Below, piece by piece: positions 7,350 through 9,353 of a stretch of 9,353 bases of DNA. Every line of letters begins with the position of its first letter. Positions within the stretch are counted from its first letter, which is position 1. The stretch is taken from contig JAPUJA010000188.1 of the NCBI GenBank assembly GCA_027296525.1, positions 1 through 9,353 on the forward strand, given 5' to 3'. The notes under the pieces are model-generated. The model ran no database searches. It worked only from the letters and a program-made list of their open reading frames with translations, and had not been told where the DNA came from. This stretch comes from Pseudomonadota bacterium (GTDB lineage Bacteria; Pseudomonadota; Alphaproteobacteria; UBA828; JAPUJA01). The translations under genes and the position numbers were made by a program.

Positions 7350-8369
7350 ATGCGCGTCTTTTACGATCGTGATGCCGATGTAAACCTGATCAAGTCGAAG
7401 AAGGTGGCGATCCTCGGTTACGGCAGCCAGGGCCACGCCCATGCGAACAATCTCAAGGAGAGCGGCGTCAAGGAAATGATGGTCGGGCTTCGTCCCGACT
7501 CCGCGAGCGTCGGCAAGGCGAAGGACGCCGGTTTCGACGTGGCGTCGGCCGAGGAGGCGGCAAAGTGGGCCGATGTCGTGATGGTCTTGACGCCCGATGA
7601 GCTCCAGGCGGATCTTTATGGGGAAAGACTTCGTGACAATCTGAAGGACGGCGCCGCGCTTGCCTTCGCCCACGGCTTCAACATCCATTACCGGTTGATC
7701 GAGCCCCGCGCCGATCTCGACGTTTTCATGGTGGCGCCCAAGGGGCCGGGGCATACGGTGCGCTCCGAGTTTCAACGGGGCGGTGGGGTGCCTTGTCTGC
7801 TCGCGATCCAGCAGGACGCTTCGGGGAACGCCCACGACATCGCGCTCTCCTACACCGCCGGGATCGGCGGCGGGCGGGCCGGGATCATCGAGACCACCTT
7901 CCGTGAAGAGGTCGAGACCGATCTCTTCGGCGAGCAGGTGGTGCTGTGCGGCGGTCTCACCTCGTTGATCACGACCGCCTACGAGACCCTGGTCGAGGCG
8001 GGCTACGCGCCCGAGATGGCCTATTTCGAGTGCCTTCACGAGGTCAAACTGATCGTCGACCTGATCTATGAGGGGGGCATCGCCAACATGCGCTACTCCA
8101 TCTCAAACACGGCGGAATATGGCGATTACACACGGGGTCCCCGGATCATCGACGAGGCCACACGGGCGGAAATGAAGCGCATCCTGGCCGACATCCAGTC
8201 CGGCCGGTTCGCGACCGAGTGGGTGCTTGAAAACAAGGCGAATCAGCCCAACTTCAAGGCCATGCGCCGACGTGCGGCGGGGCACGGGATCGAGGAGGTG
8301 GGCGAGCGGTTGCGCGCCATGATGCCCTGGATCCAAGAGCATAAGCTGGTCGATAAGACCAAGAACTGA
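7350..8369 (+). CDS. ilvC: Ketol-acid reductoisomerase (NADP+), class I
   Basis: IlvC converts 2-acetolactate, by a magnesium-dependent methyl shift and NADPH reduction, to 2,3-dihydroxyisovalerate, and acts likewise in the isoleucine branch. At 339 residues it is a short class I enzyme. The Rossmann fold has GYGSQGHAHA (23-32), and the cofactor-choice loop GLRPDSAS (46-53), with Arg48, Ser51 and Ser53, points to NADPH. His108 (FAHGFN) and PKGPGH (130-135) form the active-site rim. The metal ligands Asp191, Glu195, Glu227 and Glu231 are all present (DLFGE and ECLHE), and Ser252 is in YSISNTAEYGDY. The C-terminal knotted helical domain is complete through NFKAMRRR and the tail ending DKTKN. 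The ATG at 7350 has the strong site AGGGAGAGGA (7331-7340) nine bases upstream. It is the third gene of ilvBNC, and its substrate is the product of the two genes before it. Confidence 0.98.
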   Translation: MRVFYDRDADVNLIKSKKVAILGYGSQGHAHANNLKESGVKEMMVGLRPDSASVGKAKDAGFDVASAEEAAKWADVVMVLTPDELQADLYGERLRDNLKDGAALAFAHGFNIHYRLIEPRADLDVFMVAPKGPGHTVRSEFQRGGGVPCLLAIQQDASGNAHDIALSYTAGIGGGRAGIIETTFREEVETDLFGEQVVLCGGLTSLITTAYETLVEAGYAPEMAYFECLHEVKLIVDLIYEGGIANMRYSISNTAEYGDYTRGPRIIDEATRAEMKRILADIQSGRFATEWVLENKANQPNFKAMRRRAAGHGIEEVGERLRAMMPWIQEHKLVDKTKN

Positions 8370-8377
8370 GCTTTCTT

Positions 8378-8399
8378 ACCGGCGCCGATCCGGCGGTTT
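8378..8399 (+). terminator. Weak candidate terminator after ilvC
   Basis: CGCCG (8383-8387) pairs with CGGCG (8391-8395) around ATC, and an alternative register pairs ACCG (8378-8381) with CGGT (8394-8397). TTT at 8397-8399 follows and is then interrupted by GCG. The stem is short and the U-tract minimal, so this may slow or partly end ilvBNC transcription rather than stop it cleanly. Confidence 0.3.
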
Positions 8400-8423
8400 G
8401 CGCGCTCTACCCCTGGGGTGAGA

Positions 8424-8469
8424 CGCCCGGAAAGTGCCCCCAAAGGGAGAAAGCTGTTGCGTCCGGGCG
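8424..8469 (+). other. Long-loop 8-bp stem downstream of ilvC
   Basis: CGCCCGGA (8424-8431) and TCCGGGCG (8462-8469) are perfectly complementary across a 30-base interval, which itself contains a small CCC-AAA-GGG hairpin. It is followed by a run of A, not T, so it is not a + strand terminator. It could be a folded 3' end of the ilvC message or part of a small RNA; I do not recognise a known RNA family. Confidence 0.3.
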
Positions 8470-8480
8470 GGCAAAAAGCG

Positions 8481-8554
8481 TAGATGTTAGAGGCGTTAAT
8501 TAGGCGCTGTTAAACTCTCTTTAAGCATATTTTTGGCTTACTTAGAGGCCTTAG
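8481..8554 (+). promoter_or_regulatory. A+T-rich island with paired repeats, probable leuA control region
   Basis: Of the 60 bases 8481-8540, 39 are A or T, in sharp contrast to the GC-rich genes around them. The island holds a direct repeat TTAGAGGC (8487-8494 and 8542-8549, 55 bases apart; each continues as N-TTA), a dyad TTAAA-CTCTC-TTTAA (8510-8524), and an overlapping dyad TAAGC-N9-GCTTA (8522-8540) with an A/T core. These look like transcription-factor half-sites around a promoter. TTGCGT (8457-8462) with TAGATG (8481-8486) at 18 bases is a poor promoter match, so no start site is proposed. Its position 260-330 bases before leuA suggests control of leuA. Confidence 0.45.
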
Positions 8555-8712
8555 GGTGCGCGGCATGTTTCCCGTAAGTGAAAAAGCCGCGGCCGGACGA
8601 CGGACCCCGGCGGCAGAGGCCGTTCGGGGCCGGGGCCGCCCGGGGACATGGCGGGGCCCGAAGGGCGCTGCCGCGGCATCCGGCGGCGGCGTGACGGGCA
8701 GCGACTTAGGCG

Positions 8713-8759
8713 CCCTCGCACGGCCTGAGCGCGGGTTTTCCGCGCGGGTTGGGCGAGGG
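8713..8759 (+). other. Two-tier hairpin in the leuA leader
   Basis: An outer 7-bp stem CCCTCGC (8713-8719) with GCGAGGG (8753-8759) encloses an inner perfect 6-bp hairpin GCGCGG-GTTTT-CCGCGC (8729-8745). No U-tract follows, so it is not a normal intrinsic terminator. It ends about 50 bases before the leuA start and could affect leader folding, Rho access or translation. Confidence 0.35.
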
Positions 8760-8810
8760 GAAGGTCCGTAAACGACGAAGCCTGAGCCAGAGCCGGAGAC
8801 CTTAGTTGAT

Positions 8811-9353
8811 ATGACGAGCAGTCCGAACACGAACCGCGTTACGATTTTCGACACCACCTTGCGCGACGGTGAACAGTCGCCGGGTGCCTCCATGAATATC
8901 GAAGAGAAGCTGCGCATCGCCGAGGCGCTCGAGCGCATGGGCGTCGACGTGATCGAGGCCGGATTTCCCATCGCGTCCAACGGCGACTTCGAGGCGGTGC
9001 ACGCCGTCTCGAAGCAAACGCGCGAGTCCGTCGTCTGCGGTCTCGCCCGTTCGGCGCGCATGGATATCGAGCGCGCGGCCGAGGCGCTCGAGCCCGCGCG
9101 GCGCAAGCGCATCCATACCTTCATTTCGACGAGCCCGCTCCATATGGAGCACAAGCTCCGCATGGAGCCCGACGAAGTGCTCGAGGCCGTCATCGACAGC
9201 GTGACCTTCGCGCGCCGGTTCACCGACGATGTTGAATGGTCGTGCGAAGACGGATCCCGCACGGAGCGCGATTTCCTTTGCCGGACGGTCGAGGCGGCGA
9301 TCACGGCCGGCGCCACGACGGTCAACATTCCGGACACGGTGGGCTACACCTTG
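8811..9353 (+). CDS. leuA: 2-Isopropylmalate synthase, N-terminal part (3' end outside window)
   Basis: LeuA condenses acetyl-CoA with 2-oxoisovalerate to 2-isopropylmalate, the committed step to leucine. The first 181 residues are present, in frame to the last base. They show the HMGL-like TIM-barrel start IFDTTLRDGEQSPGASM (12-28) with Arg18-Asp19 and Glu21-Gln22, then VIEAGFPIASNGDFEAV (47-63), CGLAR (76-80), HTFISTSPLHMEHKL (102-116), CEDGSRT (145-151) and TTVNIPDTVGYTL (169-181). GEQSPGASM and the HTFISTSP...HKL segment favour leuA over homocitrate or citramalate synthases. The metal-binding HxH region and the leucine-sensing regulatory domain lie beyond the window, so feedback control cannot be judged. 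The ATG at 8811 is the only in-frame start after a TAA at 8769-8771; CGGAG (8794-8798) is rather far upstream at 12 bases. Confidence 0.96.
   Translation, partial: MTSSPNTNRVTIFDTTLRDGEQSPGASMNIEEKLRIAEALERMGVDVIEAGFPIASNGDFEAVHAVSKQTRESVVCGLARSARMDIERAAEALEPARRKRIHTFISTSPLHMEHKLRMEPDEVLEAVIDSVTFARRFTDDVEWSCEDGSRTERDFLCRTVEAAITAGATTVNIPDTVGYTL

Larger units (their letters stand above)
8370..8810. other. 441-base non-coding gap between ilvC and leuA
   Basis: No convincing gene lies here. From left to right it holds a weak terminator-like hairpin just after ilvC (8378-8399), a palindrome ACCCC-T-GGGGT (8409-8419), a long-range 8-bp stem (8424-8469), an A+T-rich island with repeats (8481-8554), a very GC-rich stretch (8586-8700), and a two-tier hairpin (8713-8759) close to the leuA start. 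An open frame of 71 codons at 8556-8771 is rich in Ala, Gly, Arg and Pro, has no ribosome site, and is judged spurious. The length and structure fit a separate leuA promoter and a long regulated leader. Confidence 0.6.

Noticed and set aside
8556..8771. 71-codon + strand open frame before leuA
   Set aside because: Composition is Ala/Gly/Arg/Pro-rich, no ribosome site precedes it, and it coincides with very GC-rich structured DNA. It is not a leucine-rich leader.
8510..9337. 275-codon open frame on the minus strand opposite leuA
   Set aside because: It is Ser/Arg-rich with no domain and lies opposite the clear leuA coding sequence, so it is a shadow frame.
1..9353. Mobile elements, CRISPR arrays, tRNA or rRNA genes, defence or toxin-antitoxin modules
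   Set aside because: No transposase, integrase, terminal repeats, regularly spaced repeats or tRNA-like folds were seen; all intact genes are core housekeeping families.

Overview
The window is a GC-rich chromosomal stretch with every recognisable gene on the + strand. It is most likely from an alphaproteobacterium, possibly a Rhodospirillales-like lineage. The evidence is the gene order hflC - Do-type protease - (DUF1015) - miaA - ilvB - ilvN - ilvC - leuA, the alphaproteobacterial look of the acetolactate synthase and ketol-acid reductoisomerase, and the frequent GTG/TTG starts. The class assignment is an inference from gene content and order; no rRNA or other marker gene is present.

Region 1 (1-2485), envelope protein quality control: the 3' part of hflC (membrane-anchored SPFH partner of HflK and FtsH) is followed after 211 bases by a complete periplasmic Do/HtrA serine protease with signal peptide, intact His-Asp-Ser triad and two PDZ domains. 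A perfect 9-bp hairpin lies between them, and a terminator-like hairpin follows the protease. Region 2 (2576-4828): a DUF1015 protein of unknown function (TTG start) is closely followed, 12 bases later, by miaA (GTG start), the tRNA A37 dimethylallyltransferase.

Region 3 (4955-9353), branched-chain amino acid synthesis: ilvB and ilvN encode the large and small subunits of acetolactate synthase and ilvC encodes ketol-acid reductoisomerase. leuA (2-isopropylmalate synthase) follows after a 441-base non-coding gap and is cut by the window end. IlvBN joins two pyruvates (or pyruvate and 2-oxobutyrate), and IlvC isomerises and reduces the product. After dehydration by IlvD (not in the window), the resulting 2-oxoisovalerate is the LeuA substrate, so the cluster runs from pyruvate to the leucine branch. 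IlvN keeps the residues of the valine feedback site. A plausible promoter for ilvBNC lies across the end of miaA.

The genes are core housekeeping genes, and I see no mobile element, CRISPR array, defence system, tRNA or rRNA. The parts most worth a second look are the ilvC-leuA gap (an A+T-rich island with paired direct and inverted repeats, a 9-codon open frame with two TTA leucine codons, and a structured GC-rich leader), the DUF1015 protein with its ParB/SerK-like DGHHR motif, and the GEA instead of GDG/GDA thiamine diphosphate motif in IlvB.
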